Shown: positions 12,121 to 24,595, counted from the first letter of the stretch. The stretch is 64,000 nucleotides of DNA from Lycium barbarum (GCF_019175385.1 NC_083345.1:112950480-113014479); one strand, 5' to 3'. Numbers and translations are program-made. Notes: generated by a model from the sequence alone, not told the origin.

Positions 12121-12402
12121 GAAATCTTCTGGAGCATGGTGTGTTATGGCGCCAGAGACGGGAGTGGCGACCATGTTCCTGCGCCCTTTGCATGACTTTG
12201 GTATGCATCAGTTGTGGTTGAAAAGTAAGTATTCTGATATTCTGGATAAGCTACTTACCTTCGGTATTTTTCTGATATACGATTTTGGTATACATGAATC
12301 TATTCACCGAGTCCCTCACCGAGGGCCGGGGCACGTTGTATGTATGTGTGATGCATGATTCTGACATGTGTGATTTATGTTTGGAAAGTAATAAATTTGG
12401 TT

Positions 12403-12691
12403 ATTGACCGCTGGACCCCTGACCGCGGTATGTGCGACATTGACCGCGGTATGCCGCACTATGTGATATTGACCGCTGGACCCCTAACCGCGGTATGTCC
12501 GCCATTGACTGCTGGACCCCTGACCGCGGTATGCCGGATTTGTGATATTGACCGCTGGACTCCTGACCGCGGTATCCGCGACATTGACCGCTGGACTCCT
12601 GACCGCGGTATGTCGGGTTTGGGATGCTAACCGCTGGACACTTGGTCGCGGTATATGTGATAGTGACCGCTGGACTTTTGGCCGCGGTAAT
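12403..12691 (+). repeat. GACCGCTGGAC minisatellite, about eight copies
   Basis: Units begin TTGACCGCTGGAC(C/T)CCT and end GACCGCGGTATG, with spacing alternating near 36 and 43-44 bp. CCGCGG is the self-complementary heart of each copy. The block is markedly GC-richer than its surroundings. Confidence 0.9.
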
Positions 12692-13498
12692 TGTGTGTTT
12701 GATTTTCTGTGCGTATGAGACGGAAATGTTTTTCAAAGTAAAGCAAAGTATTTTGGCATTTTGATTGCCGTATTTGTCTTCCGGAACCTCTTGTGTATGA
12801 TTTGTACGTCAGATGCAACACTTTGGTATTCTGGTTATTGTGTTCACCTTATGTACATTTTACTTCGGTTATGACTTCGTTTTCTGTGTTTCATGCCTTA
12901 CATGCTCAGTACATATTCCGTACTGACCCCCTTTCTTCGGGGGCTGCGTTTCATGCCGCGCAGGTACTCCCAGATGAGTTGAAGATATTATGGAAGATGT
13001 TCCAGCGAGGATGGCAAGCTCCATTTGCTCCCGGAGAACTGCCGAGTCAGAATATATGTGTTAAAGGTTCTGTTAATGTTAGAGACTTTGCAGACAGAGT
13101 CGTAGGTATGGTATGTCGGTTTAGTAAGCGGCTCCATCAGCCGATATGTCGTTTCGTATCACGTTATAAAGTCCGTATGATTACAGATTGGTTTGACTTG
13201 AAAGCTACAAATATATATATGTTTCAGCAAGTTTTACTATGTATTACATTCTATTTGATTAAAAGTCCGGAAAGATTATGTACAAAATGAAAGTCTGTGG
13301 GTTCGCTCGGCTCCGATATGGGGTCGAGTGCCCATCACACCCTAGTGGGATTAGGGTGTGACATTTTTATCCTAATTGAGTTTTTCTGGCAAGGTTTTTA
13401 ATGAGGCAGTCGCGAGGATGACTATATGACTTCCCGACAAGAAGGAGAAAATCTTCCACTTTTCGGTCACATCTCAGCGAGTAACTGGAAAGTAGTCC

Positions 13499-13639
13499 TG
13501 CATAGGGTAAAATTCGTAGACACAAAGTGGACGTATCAAAAGATGACACGTGGCGATGGTGACAGGTCAGATTCGAGTCAGCAAGCAAGGGGCTCCGAGA
13601 AAGCATAACGATGGTCCTGAGAAGTAATTTGGTAACCGT
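13499..13639 (+). repeat. 3' LTR of the nested element, left part
   Basis: It starts TGCATAGGGTAAAATTCG, matching the 5' LTR start, and runs colinearly to GGTAACCGT. There the 8.6-kb insertion interrupts it. The LTR resumes at 22205 and ends at 22694. Together the two parts are about 631 bp versus 639 bp for the 5' LTR. Confidence 0.9.
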
Positions 13640-16600
13640 TGTCGTACCCCATTTTAACCGGGTTAAATAAGGAGTACAACATATTGGTGATCCTATTTTG
13701 TTTTATTTTAAGGAGTCGCCACCTAATTAATTTAACGGTGAATTAGGACACCTAGATGTTAACTAAGGTAAAGTTAAAACTAAACCTCTGTTAATAGTCT
13801 GTTTAACCAATGTGATTCTAGGTAAGGGCTCTATATTATCCTAAAGGGAAGGTGTTAGGCATCCTTTAGAATCTGTTAACTACGGTTATCCGGCCAAACT
13901 TAGGTTAATTAATTAAGGTGAGAATTTGTATAAAAGAGGACTTTGAATTCCATTTTTAAATAAAACTTATAAATATTGTTAAGGCTTTAAATAAAATGCT
14001 ATTTAGAAATAAAACTTATAAAAGATGGTTCACATAAAAGAGGATTTTAAATGTTATTTAAATAAAGCTTAAAATGTTGCTAAGACCTTATATGAAAATA
14101 TAATAAATGCCATTCAAGATAAGACTTGTAGTAAATATGATAATTTGCCCATAAATAATAGCTTTTGAGAAGAGATTTAGCAATTTTAAACTTTGAATAA
14201 ATTATGTTATATATGAATATAGCAATGTAGAAAAATCTAGGCTTATGAATAGGATTCAAGAGGAAGTGAGTTTTTCTTCTTCCTTTTTATTATTTCTTAT
14301 TAACTATGCTTAGCTAAAATATGTGTGATTGATTCAAACTTGAAGAGCTATTTATAAAACATACTTGAATTTATGTTTACATATTAGTGATGTTTTGGAA
14401 TTTCTAGGATAGTAAGAATAAAATATGATTCTCTTAACTCGAAATATATAGTCATGCTATTTTACAAATCAACTATTCCAAATAAAATAAAACATGAAAA
14501 GAAGAGAATAAAGCTTATGGAATTAATTGTTAGTCTTTCTTAAACTAACTACCCATTATTAAAACTAAACCTACTGATTAATTAGGATTTATCTAAACTA
14601 ATAAACAAAACAAACAAAGAGTTAGTTGCATAATACAAATTAAATGCACAAAATAAATAAAGAAGGAGATAACTTATATGGGCTCAGCCTATTTTTTTTT
14701 TTTTTTAAAAAGGGACTGCTGCAAAATGGATCTGGCCCATTTGGGCCACTGCCGCAAACGCTGTTTCTGTTATATTTTGCTGCGGAATAAGGACTGATCG
14801 GGGATGACTCGAGATGACTATGTTGGACTTTTAGCCCAACACCGAATGCGGAAGAAGAACGAGTCCCTCGGACTCGTGTGCGATGGTCATGCATAAAACG
14901 AAAAGAAGAAAAGGATTAGTATGTGATCAATGAATAATGTTAAGCATATAAATGTAAACTAAAAGAATGAACGAATAGTGTATATCTTATAAAACGAAAA
15001 GTAGCTTGTGTATATTGTGTATATGCCATGTACATCACGTAGCAGTAGCATAATAGCAAAGAGGAAGAAGGAGAGTAGAAGGGTTTAGCAACATCATTCC
15101 TTGAAATGCAGCAGTCACTCATCAGATCAAGACAAACAAATGCAGTAGTAGATTACCCCAAAATGTAGCGGCAAACTACAACAGCCAACCACAAAGATAG
15201 CAGCTCTTAAAATGCAGCAACAAGTTTGTTTAAGTGTGACGCTTATTTAAGGGTAGGCAGTTGGAGAGAAAAAAAAATAGTAGCCAACATAACAACAAGT
15301 TGGCTCATCAAGTGAAGTATCTGTTCGTTTCCGTTTTCTTTCCTTTTTAGATACCAACATTTGGCCTTTCAATACGCAGCCTATAAATCATTCCCATAAA
15401 TCAAAAGAACTTCATGAACTTGCGACACTTCAAGTCAATGGAAAGCCTCATTTCCTTTAGGGGATCAGTGCTTAAAGTAGTTTGGGAGTTCATAACTGAC
15501 ATGAGAGATACTAAAAAAAAAACATTCAAGCTACATACAGAATCACATTCTTTCAAAAATTTGTTTGAACTCCTCAATAAGAAACAAGTGAAGGATAACT
15601 CAAAGCTAGAAATAAAGCTTCCAGTTTTGAGGTCCCTAGGTCATGTGTTCTCATTCAAATAAAGATTATTTTCCAGTGCTTAAATTTAGCTTCAGGGGAA
15701 GACTTCAAGTTGAATTTACTCATTATGGACAGATTCAAAGAACTTTAACATGCTTCAAAACTCATACTTATTTAATTAAACACTCTACTGGATGAGCCTA
15801 TCAAAAGGCGTAATTATGTACAAACTACCTCAATCAGATTCAACTTTCAGTTCTTAAACAAGAGCAATTAGAAGTGTCCACAATACATATCATAACAGCT
15901 CTTTTCATACATTCAGGTCAGTAAAAGGAGCAGAAATTACATATTCCTCATGTAGCCTAACAAATAAAGATCTCGAGATGTGCACTAACCAACACATGAA
16001 CTCTACATAACTGTTAACTGGAGTTCAAACACAATAAGATCAAACGGCTGACTTAACAGTATTTTAAGTTAAACTAAGGGATTCTTACTCCATAAATTAA
16101 ACCTTTTGTGCACAGAATAAGAAATTGAAAATGACTATTTACACAGCTATGCTTTAAACAACAAATATTTTGAGCTTAAGGCACTTAATCCATAACTACA
16201 TTCCAGTATTGATATAAAAAAGGAACTCATCAGAATTAGAGCAAAATCTTATTAACAACTTACTAAACCAGTGCAACACAATAATCTTTATCATCAAGCT
16301 GATCTAATTTAAACAGTAATGCGAACAGGCACTGAAAAACATTAAACACACACTAATAATATACTATACTAAACAGAAAAATGAGACTAACATTAAAGAA
16401 GAGAAAATGTTACCTTTTTTGTGTGCAATGAACTGGGGTGTCGAAGTCGTCGAATCTATGCTCGAACTCGACAAAACTCGAACCCAATTAAAATAATTAG
16501 AGTTTCAAACCGAAAGTGAAGATAGAGTGATATGCGGCTACTGTTTTGAGACCCGAAAAAAAAAAACTCGGTTTGAGCAAGTTCAAGGTTTTGAGTAGTA

Positions 16601-17926
16601 GTCGAAAAACGTTGAATGTGGTAAAGTTAATCCTATATTCGAATCCTTCGTCCAATTGTCCAAGCATGAAGCCAAAACAAATTCTAAAAAATAGGATCAA
16701 GCATGAATAGATTTAAACTGAACAATCATGCTAGAAGTACAAGACAAATTAAACACTCGACACGTCTTAAACTGAACTAAAATAGAACGAAAGTAAACTA
16801 ACAACACTCAACCAGATGGAACAGCAAACTACATCATATCAGCATTTTAAGCATACCCTAACGATAATTAAACTAAACAGCAGACTAATCACATAACACA
16901 TCATATGCAAGAACTGAAAAATGAATGAAAGGAGTGAAGTTCACTGACCTTCTTCGGGTGCAGCGAAGTGAGGCGAAGGTTTCGATCTAAACTCGAACAC
17001 TTCAAATCTACTTCGAAACACTCTGAATTTGTATACCCATCGAATCCAAACAGATGCCAAGGGCAAAATAGAACGAAAATGGTGTGGATTTTGACTCGAT
17101 ATCGAACAATATGGCTAAAAGAATTAATGTCGTCTATGGGGATTTCTTGCGACTCGAAAAACCTCAGTTTCTTCGGGAATTTTTTGAATCGAAAAACCCT
17201 CCTCAAAAATGGATCAAAAAGTCAGTACTTATAGGGAAATTTTAGGGTTTTCGTTTGATAAGAAGAGAGAGAGGAGCGGGGAACAGGGGAAAGTGGGGAA
17301 CAGAGGGAAGTGGGATCGGGGTGTGTGCGGCGTGGTGGAGGCGACAGAAAGGGAGAGAGAGAGAGAGCGTATGAGAGAGGGAGAGGAGAGAGAAGGGAGA
17401 GAAGGGAGGCGAATGAAATGAGGGAAAATGAGGGAAACTCTTAGGTTTCCCTTGTTAAATGAGAATTGGGCTTGGTCGAAATGATTTAATGGACTGGGTC
17501 GGCTAAAATATGGACTGGGTCTGAAGATGTGGGCTGGGAATATAATGTGGGTTAATCGATTTGGGCTAGTGAATTAAAAGAACGGGCTGATTGAATTAAA
17601 ATGTGGCCAGGTAAATTGAAAATGTGGGTTGATTTTATGAATTGGTCCGGAAATAGTATGAGTTGATTGAGCTACTACATTTAAATAAAAGACATATTTA
17701 AATAACTCTATATTAAAGTGTGTTAAAATATTACCTAATATAAAATATGCAATTATTAGTGCTCGGATAATAAAATTATATGACATCGTAATAGCCGTGT
17801 AATAATATTTTGAAAATCCACAATAAATAAACACTATTATTTAATTATGCGAAGATAAATGCGACGCGTGTGCGTAAGATGGTAAAATGATTATAATGCG
17901 AATTGCAATGATACCAGCATTGATAA
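13640..17926 (+). repeat. First long LTR copy (3' end missing)
   Basis: It begins TGTCGTACCCCATTTTAACC. Near its end the sequence stops matching the second copy and does not reach the GGGTGTCAACA terminus; the second copy begins immediately with TGTCATACCCC. Purine-rich DNA at 17255-17420 resembles 21300-21550. Diverged internal duplications occur around 16420-16500 and 16940-17010. ORFs here are short and not shared with the second copy. Confidence 0.8.
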
Positions 17927-20900
17927 TGTCATACCCCACTTTAATCGGGTTAAAGTAGAAGTACGACATATTGGAGATTCCTGTTTTTTGTTTATGTTAA
18001 GGAGTCGCCACCTAATTATTTATGGTGAATTAGGACACCTAAAGTTTATTAAAGTTATTTTTAAAGTTAACTCTGTTTAAGGTCTGCGAAACTTAAGATT
18101 CTAGGTAAGGGTTCAATTAGTCTAAAGAGAAGGTATTAGGCATCCTTTAAGACCCATTAACAATGGTTAACCGACCGAACTTAAAGTTAATTAGGCTAAG
18201 TGTAAATATAGTGTTATAAAATATTTAAGAAAATATCTTAAAAGTATTGCTACAGCTTTAGATAGAAGTAAAATGTTGTTTAAGGTAAAACTTGTAGAAA
18301 AATAGTGATTTAAAAAAAAGAGTTTAATTATAAATAAACCAAAGAAATGGAACGAGTAACGTTCATACGTGTTCTGAATATCGAATTACTCAACTAGTAA
18401 ATTAAAATGTATTTGTAAAATTATTGCAAGATCAATATTAATGTTTTAACAAATGCGTATTTCAAATGTTCTAAGATAAAAGAGTAAACATTGATTCATT
18501 TAGCTCGATGTGGTCATGCCCATTTGAAAAAAATCAATTATTCCAATTAAATGTTATAGATACTATTGAGTAGTTCTAAAAATAGAAGTGAATGTAATTT
18601 ATGAAATTAACTACCCATTACTAAACTAAAACCCTTAATGTTACTAAAGTTTATCTAAATTAGCAAACAAAATGTTAATCATACAATACACGTTAAATGC
18701 ACAAAAAAAATAAAAATAGAGGAATAGGAATGATGCAAATAGGCTCAGCCCATTAAAGAGTGTTGTTGTCCGCTACTATTGTTGTTCACATTTATTGGGC
18801 TTTGGCCCAAAATTTTATTTCCTTGTTTGGCTGCAGGTTGGCCGACTCAATAGAGAAATCGTGTTGGGTTTTTAGCCCAACATCGAATGCGGGAGATGAC
18901 GAGTCGCTTGGACTCGCACGCGGTGGTCATGCACAAACAAAAGAAAAGGATTAGTGGAGTGAAGATTCATGAGATCTGTTCTTCAAAAAATAAAGAAAAA
19001 AAGATAAGCAGATAGCAGAAAAAGAATATCAAGTATCACCTAATAACAAACAAGAAATTAGCCTTGACATGCTAACTTAGCAAATTCGAAACCAACAGAT
19101 GGTTTACCGATGTAGTGTATATACGAGGGGAAAATGAAATAGAGACAGAAGAACAGACAAAGCCTTAAACCATTTCAAACAATGGAAAGAAAGCCCAAAT
19201 CAATAAGTCACTTAAGGCCAATTCAGACTGGCTGAAACTTAACAGACAGCTTAACATATGAAGAGGCCCAACAATAAATAGTTAAAGGGACTTAACCCAA
19301 ACTGCATGCATAGGTTACAAAATCTATACCTATATTAGTGATATACTTGACTTATACTAATATACAAATTCCCTTATGCTAACAGCACGTGAGATTGCAT
19401 GTATCTGATATATTCAGGCATATCCATGGTATATTTACTCGTAAATCAAACAACCAGATCCACAAGGACATGTTCACATCTCCTTAGCACGTTTAGACAA
19501 CTTTCGAAAGTATAGGGACAGTACGAGACCAAAAGAGGTAAAAGATGCGGTATGGTGTGCATAAAAAACAGACGTCAAATACTAATATACTATCAGATGC
19601 ATGGTTTGATACATTAGAGCATTTCATATAATTCTAATATTCAAAGAAGGACTTAATGTGCATCACATATGGAAGAGGGTAAGCATATCCTACGCGAAAG
19701 AAAAATATACCACAAGCATTTAAAGTACAGAATGCATTTCTGAGAAAAGGAAAACATCTTCATAGATCCATATGATGCTTGGAAGGTAACCAATGTGCAA
19801 AAATGAAAGAGGCAGATTCAGATACATCAGAGAGTGAATATTTCGAGACGCAACTAACATTCTGAACACTTGAGCAATCGATATTGAACCTTAAAACACC
19901 TATACCAATCTAAGCATATCATTTCAGAACACTATGCATATAATCCCTTGCTATTGACTGTCAGAAAGATATGCATACTCGACACACTTGTTAAATATAC
20001 AATATAAGGATCATGCATTTTATGTAAAAAATTACAAGGTGACATGCAGCACATTCATATAAGTTACAGACTTTAAGCACACAGAATCAGATCAGTTTAA
20101 ACACACACATCTTATTAAAACCATCATAGACATGTTTAGAAATTTCAGACTAGTTTGTTAACCAGAGAGGAAAAAAAAAACTGAGAAGAAGAACTGAATT
20201 ATGTCACACAAAAATGGTAGATAAGCAGGGCTATTCATAGTAAGAGTGCACCTAATCAAATAAAATTTCACATAGACTCCTAGTTTAGGGACAGTTATGT
20301 CAAAAACTCACATGGTCTAAATCAGTACTCAAAACAGTCATTCTGAGTCAATCATTTGAACAGCTAAATCAAATTTTCTACCCAAGTATGATAGCAGAAT
20401 AACCAATTTGACTTCCAGTACATATTAAGGCAAGAATTGTATCTAAATATGTTAATGCCTATCATAACTCCCTAACAGAACATGTCATATACATAACTAA
20501 ATGAGAAATGCAAACTACAAACTCAAAGCAGATTATATTCATGACAGGGTATATTCTTTGAAAAGATAGAGTAAAAGAGAGATAGTGTCGGCCTGTTCTA
20601 ATCATATACATAATATACCTAAGACATACACACCATAGTGTGTATATCAGATGTATATCGAATGTATATCTTTTCTTATCTTGATAATCCACTGTATATC
20701 ATATGTATATTCGGTTTTAAATGTGTCCTAAGTCCTGGAAATTCGATCTTAAGCATCCGAACCACAATAGCATCTTTCAAATTCATTTTAGCAATTAATA
20801 TCATATCCTAACAGCACCCAAACATCAAACAAATAACGCGACTACAAAGAAACTACATAATCACTAAACATATAGCAACATAGGCAAAAATCTTAACCAA

Positions 20901-22199
20901 AACAGAAAACTAAAGATTATGAGCAATAAATGTATCGAGGTTTACCTCTTTTGTGTGCAGTGAAGTGGGTGTCGACGAGGCCTCGAATCTACTCTCGTTA
21001 TGAACCGATTCGAACTCGATTAAAGTAACTAAAATTCCAAAATAAAAAATGGAGTAATTGTTGGCTGTTTTTTTACCGATTAAAACTTGTGTTGTAGGGG
21101 ATTTTCGTGGTTCCAGATTCTTATATCTTCAACGGAGAATTTTTCTGATTTTAAAAGAAAATCCGGACTAGAGTAGAAATGAAGCTTAAGACTTGAGGAT
21201 AGGAAACTTGTGTATCCTCCGAAAACCTCAAAAATCCCCCCCCCCCTAAAACAATTAAACTCGCCTTGTATTTATAGGGTTTTATTTGTATTGAAGTAAA
21301 GAGAGAAGCGTGGGAGAGAGATGAAGAACAGGCGTGGGGAACAGGGTGTGGTGTGGTGACAGTGGAGTGAGGGAACGTGGGAGAGGAGAGAGAGGCGATG
21401 GGGAACACGTGAAGATGGAGGTGTCAGAGGGAGCGTGGGGAAGGCGTGGGAGAGCAGAGAGAAGGAGGAGCAAGAAGGAAGCGGCTGAAGGGTTAGGCTA
21501 AAGGGAGAAAGAGGGAGTGAAGGGAAAGAGAAAGGAGAAAAAATGAGGGGGCGGCTGACGTTGTTAGGTTTTAGGGTTAAAAAAAATGAAATAGACGATT
21601 GGGCCGGGTCAGGTAGTTTTAGTTTGGACCGGGTAGGACAAATGGGCTGGTCAGGTCCGAAAGTATGGGCTGGATATTTAAAGTGTGGGCTGATTATTTG
21701 GGTAGGGGAATAACATTGTATTTGTATTTTGGGTCATTAATTTGGCTGAAAATTGTTGATCCTTCCTCCGCTATTTAATTATTTTTGGGTTTCTAATTTA
21801 ATAGCTAGTACAATATATATTATGTAAAGACAATAAATAATTAATATGCAAAAAAAAATATTTTACAAAGTGTTGTATTGTAATTAATTTAACGAGTCCA
21901 AACCCGAAAAGAAATGAAAATGATGACGAATCATTTAAAATTTGTGGTAAAGTAATACTTGTAATGTTGAAAATAAAAGTAGCGAAAATAATAATAGTGA
22001 AAATAAAGTATCTAGGTCGTCAGTAAATTTAGAAGCCCGAGTAAATAAATTGAATAAAGGAGGGACAAAATTGGGTGTCAACAGATAAGAGGCTAATAAT
22101 TATAGTAAACATATAAATATATTTTTTAATTTGTCAAAAAATATTATAAGCGCGAATAGGTATTTCGGAGGAGAGGCGGGACAAAATTGGGTGTCAACA
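17927..22199 (+). repeat. Second long LTR copy (doubled 3' end)
   Basis: It begins TGTCATACCCCACTTTAATC. The terminal motif GGACAAAATTGGGTGTCAACA appears twice, ending at 22083 and at 22199, separated by about 116 bp of AT-rich sequence. The purine-rich tract (21300-21560) likely corresponds to a promoter or leader section of the LTR, as in the first copy. Confidence 0.8.
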
Positions 22200-22204
22200 A
22201 CCGT

Positions 22205-22694
22205 TATTGGAGACAGAAACTGTAAAGAGTCCGGAGAAGCATGCCAACTCACCAGTCAAACGTCATTCGATGCATCAGTTACAAGAAGACTTTTCACCTC
22301 CCATGGGATTTTAATAGGCATTATTGTCATCTTTATTGCCATCATTACTACGACATTAATTTGTAATATTAATGAGGCACGATTCATGGAACTTATACCC
22401 ATAGCTCTAGTATAAATAGAGGTACTCATTCTATTGCAAGGCATCCGAAACATTATACAACAATACAAAATATTCATATTATTCTTAGCATTCACTATTT
22501 CTTGCTTAATTCATTGAGGTTGCAGTGATTCACCGCCCGGAGACTCTAGCTCAAAGCATCTCCAAGGACCAGGCTACATATCTAGCTTATGCTTTACTTT
22601 CCGTTGTCTTGTTAATTATTACTTGAAATTTCATGGTTTTGGTTACATTGATCCACGTGTACAAATTCAACTGTACCGATTTTACGGGTAAACA
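22205..22694 (+). repeat. 3' LTR of the nested element, right part
   Basis: It is colinear with 7108-7604 of the 5' LTR, including the TATAAATA box (22411-22418), and ends in GGGTAAACA just before the AGAAA target duplication. Relative to the 5' LTR it lacks a short internal stretch (CCTTGACCACGTG). Confidence 0.9.
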
Positions 22695-23054
22695 AGAAAC
22701 TAACAACTATTTTTAGCATATTCAAGCAAAATAACATAATGAAGAGATGAAAGGGACTTTAGTATGAAAGGATTTTTTTTTGGACCAATAGTACATTAGA
22801 CAACAAAGTTTTTCTTGCATTTTCTATTGCAATGCATGAGCAAAAAAGTTGCATGAATATCAGGCATTACGAGGATATTTAACTAGTATTGAAATGTGTG
22901 ACTATTTCATCTAAAAGCAGAGAAAGTGCATGTTTACTATTCATGTGCATACCTGATTCTTTATTATGGGCAAAACATGGGCATTCTTTTTTTTCCCTCC
23001 CAATAATGGGTGGTGATGAGCCCGGAACACAGAACCTCTGTCTGCTTTGATATG

Positions 23055-23776
23055 TGATGTGCCGTGAATTTCAGCACATTTTATGTCTTTTTCACTAGAA
23101 ATGTTGCTTGTTTTTAAGTGTTTTTACATCGTTTCTTATGTTATTTTGGTGTTTTGTAGGGTTGGTTGACTAAGGAACGGAAATGATAAGAAATGCTGAA
23201 AAACGGACAACTTGGAGCAAAAGGACGGTCCGTAACTCGAGTTACAGACCGTAACGTGATCCGTACCCAGAGAGGAAGATCCAGATACGTGCCGCTATAA
23301 AGGACGGTCCGTAACTCATGTTACGGTCCGTAACTCATGTTACGGGCCGTAACATGTACTGTAATCTGAAGGAAATTTCCAGTAAGAAGCCTAAGTAGTG
23401 TCACATGTTACGCCCAGAAGGACGGTCCGTAACGCAGGTTACGGGGCGTAACATCATGGCGTAACGCATTGGCCACTGAACACTGAAGCCATGATCCGCT
23501 GGAAGATACGGACCGTAACCTGTGTTACAGTCCGTCGCAAGAAGCTGTAACAGTTGACCTATATCAAGCTGACAAAGGACGGAACCGAAGGACGGTCCGT
23601 AACGATGCCGCGAAAGGGTGTTTTTGTCCAGAACTTTGGCGCGATTTTTGGCCCTATAAATACTTAAAGTTAGGTTTTTAACATTCATTCTGATCTTTTG
23701 GAGCATTAACTTTAAGCCTTGGATATTTGTGAAGTGGTTGGAGCATTTAAAGCACCAACTTCACCCTCATTCCACA
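23055..23776 (+). mobile_element. Solo or truncated LTR with palindromic ACGGTCCGTAAC repeats
   Basis: Unit C has about 500 bp of ordinary unit sequence here; unit B has this segment instead. It starts TGATGTGCCGTG and ends CATTCCACA, which fits LTR termini, but no target duplication is visible because flanking DNA is missing. It carries a TATA box (TATAAA, 23655-23660). Upstream, at 23225-23600, is a cluster of near-palindromic motifs such as ACGGTCCGTAACTCATGTTA and its complement, possibly the U3 enhancer. Confidence 0.6.
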
Positions 23777-24595
23777 TTTATTGAATAATATTTTTTTGTA
23801 TAATATTAAAATTTACACTTAATAATAGTGAAAGAGAGATGAAGGTGGGGGTGGGGGGTGGTCTTCAAGAGTCCATAACAGTAACGATTCTACAGACACA
23901 AACATGCAAAAGTGATATTATTGTACCGATCTTTTTTACCCTTTGAAAATATAATTTTTAGTGGATATAAAAGTATAGTTATAGATAAATTTTTAAAATT
24001 TGAATTGAGCTAATATTAAAAATTTGAATAACAAAGAATATAAATTATTTTTTCAAGAATTGAGAAATAACAATAATTTCAACATAAGTCCTTAAAATTA
24101 CAACAAAAAAACATGTGAGGACTTTGTGGGACATGATTTCTTCCTTTATTGAGCTATACCTTAATGTGATATCAACATTCATCATTATTCAGATGCTCTT
24201 CAAAATATATATTTTTGAATTTTCAAAATTTATATTTTTGAATTTTCAAAATTTACATTTGTGTTTAAACGAGTTCATTCAAACCGGTTCACTATAATTT
24301 GTGTCCCAATCTGAATACTGCATAACCACCATCAAATTTTCAAGGTGTATATAGAAGATACATATTTTACATTCATTAATTTAGTGTAAACATTCGGTGC
24401 GAGTAAGTTTTTATTGAGCCAAAGCATTAATCCCCATCTGAATATTGCAGAAGCCCATGTAAGGTCAGCTCCAAATCTAGCAGCAGCAATGACATGGCCT
24501 GGCTGCTTCTTTTCCACTCCGAACGGCTTCATCCAATGCCAAGGGAATGGATGCAGCACTTGTATTCCCATAATTTTCCACATTTCATATCACCT

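Larger units (their letters stand above)
9791..13363 (+). mobile_element. 3.6-kb solo LTR (Gypsy-type) in the nested element
   Basis: It starts TGTTATATCCCG and ends GATTAGGGTGTGACA, flanked by TTTTT (9786-9790 and 13364-13368); the low-complexity target makes that duplication weak alone. Confirmation comes from the same family at 58612-61698 in reverse orientation, with matching ends and matching inner sequence, for example CGGCTCCGATATGGGGTCGA versus its complement near 58650. It has no internal region, so it arose by LTR-LTR recombination or is a long LTR-only derivative. Two GC-richer minisatellites (11870-12120, 12403-12691) lie inside. Confidence 0.85.
13640..22199 (+). mobile_element. 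LTR-LTR element: two 4.3-kb LTR copies, no internal region (Ogre/Tat-like)
   Basis: The element starts TGTCGTACCCC and ends GGGTGTCAACA. ACCGT target duplications lie at 13635-13639 and 22200-22204 within the host LTR. It consists of two direct copies, 13640-17926 and 17927-22199, sharing landmarks in order: GGAGTCGCCACCTAATTA, the GGACTCG...GCATGGTCATGC block, GGGTGTCGA before a Leu/Glu-rich anti-frame, then a purine-rich GAGAGAG tract. No gag, RT or integrase is seen between or within them. Long LTRs with GGGTGTCAACA ends fit Ogre/Tat-type elements; that family call is from memory. Confidence 0.85.
6966..22694 (+). mobile_element. 15.7-kb nested non-autonomous LTR retrotransposon (Ty3/Gypsy, Tat-like)
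   Basis: The element starts TGAATAGGGC and ends GGGTAAACA, with 5-bp target duplications AGAAA at 6961-6965 and 22695-22699. The 5' LTR is followed by a primer-site-like TGGCGCCCACCGTGAG. The only coding remnant is a broken gag (7709-9180); no protease, reverse transcriptase or integrase is visible, so it depended on another element. Its 3' LTR starts at 13499 and is split by the 13640-22199 insertion. A solo LTR (9791-13363) sits in its internal region. The Tat assignment rests on the primer-site type and gag style and is tentative. Confidence 0.9.

Noticed and set aside
12355..12736. Overlapping repetitive ORFs on both strands (WTPDRGM and SSGQCRGYRGQE patterns)
   Set aside because: They arise from the GACCGCTGGAC minisatellite, whose period keeps frames open by chance.
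23225..23600. Possible CRISPR-like array of palindromic repeats
   Set aside because: Repeat spacing is irregular, copies are in both orientations, and the sequence is a eukaryotic LTR with a TATA box.
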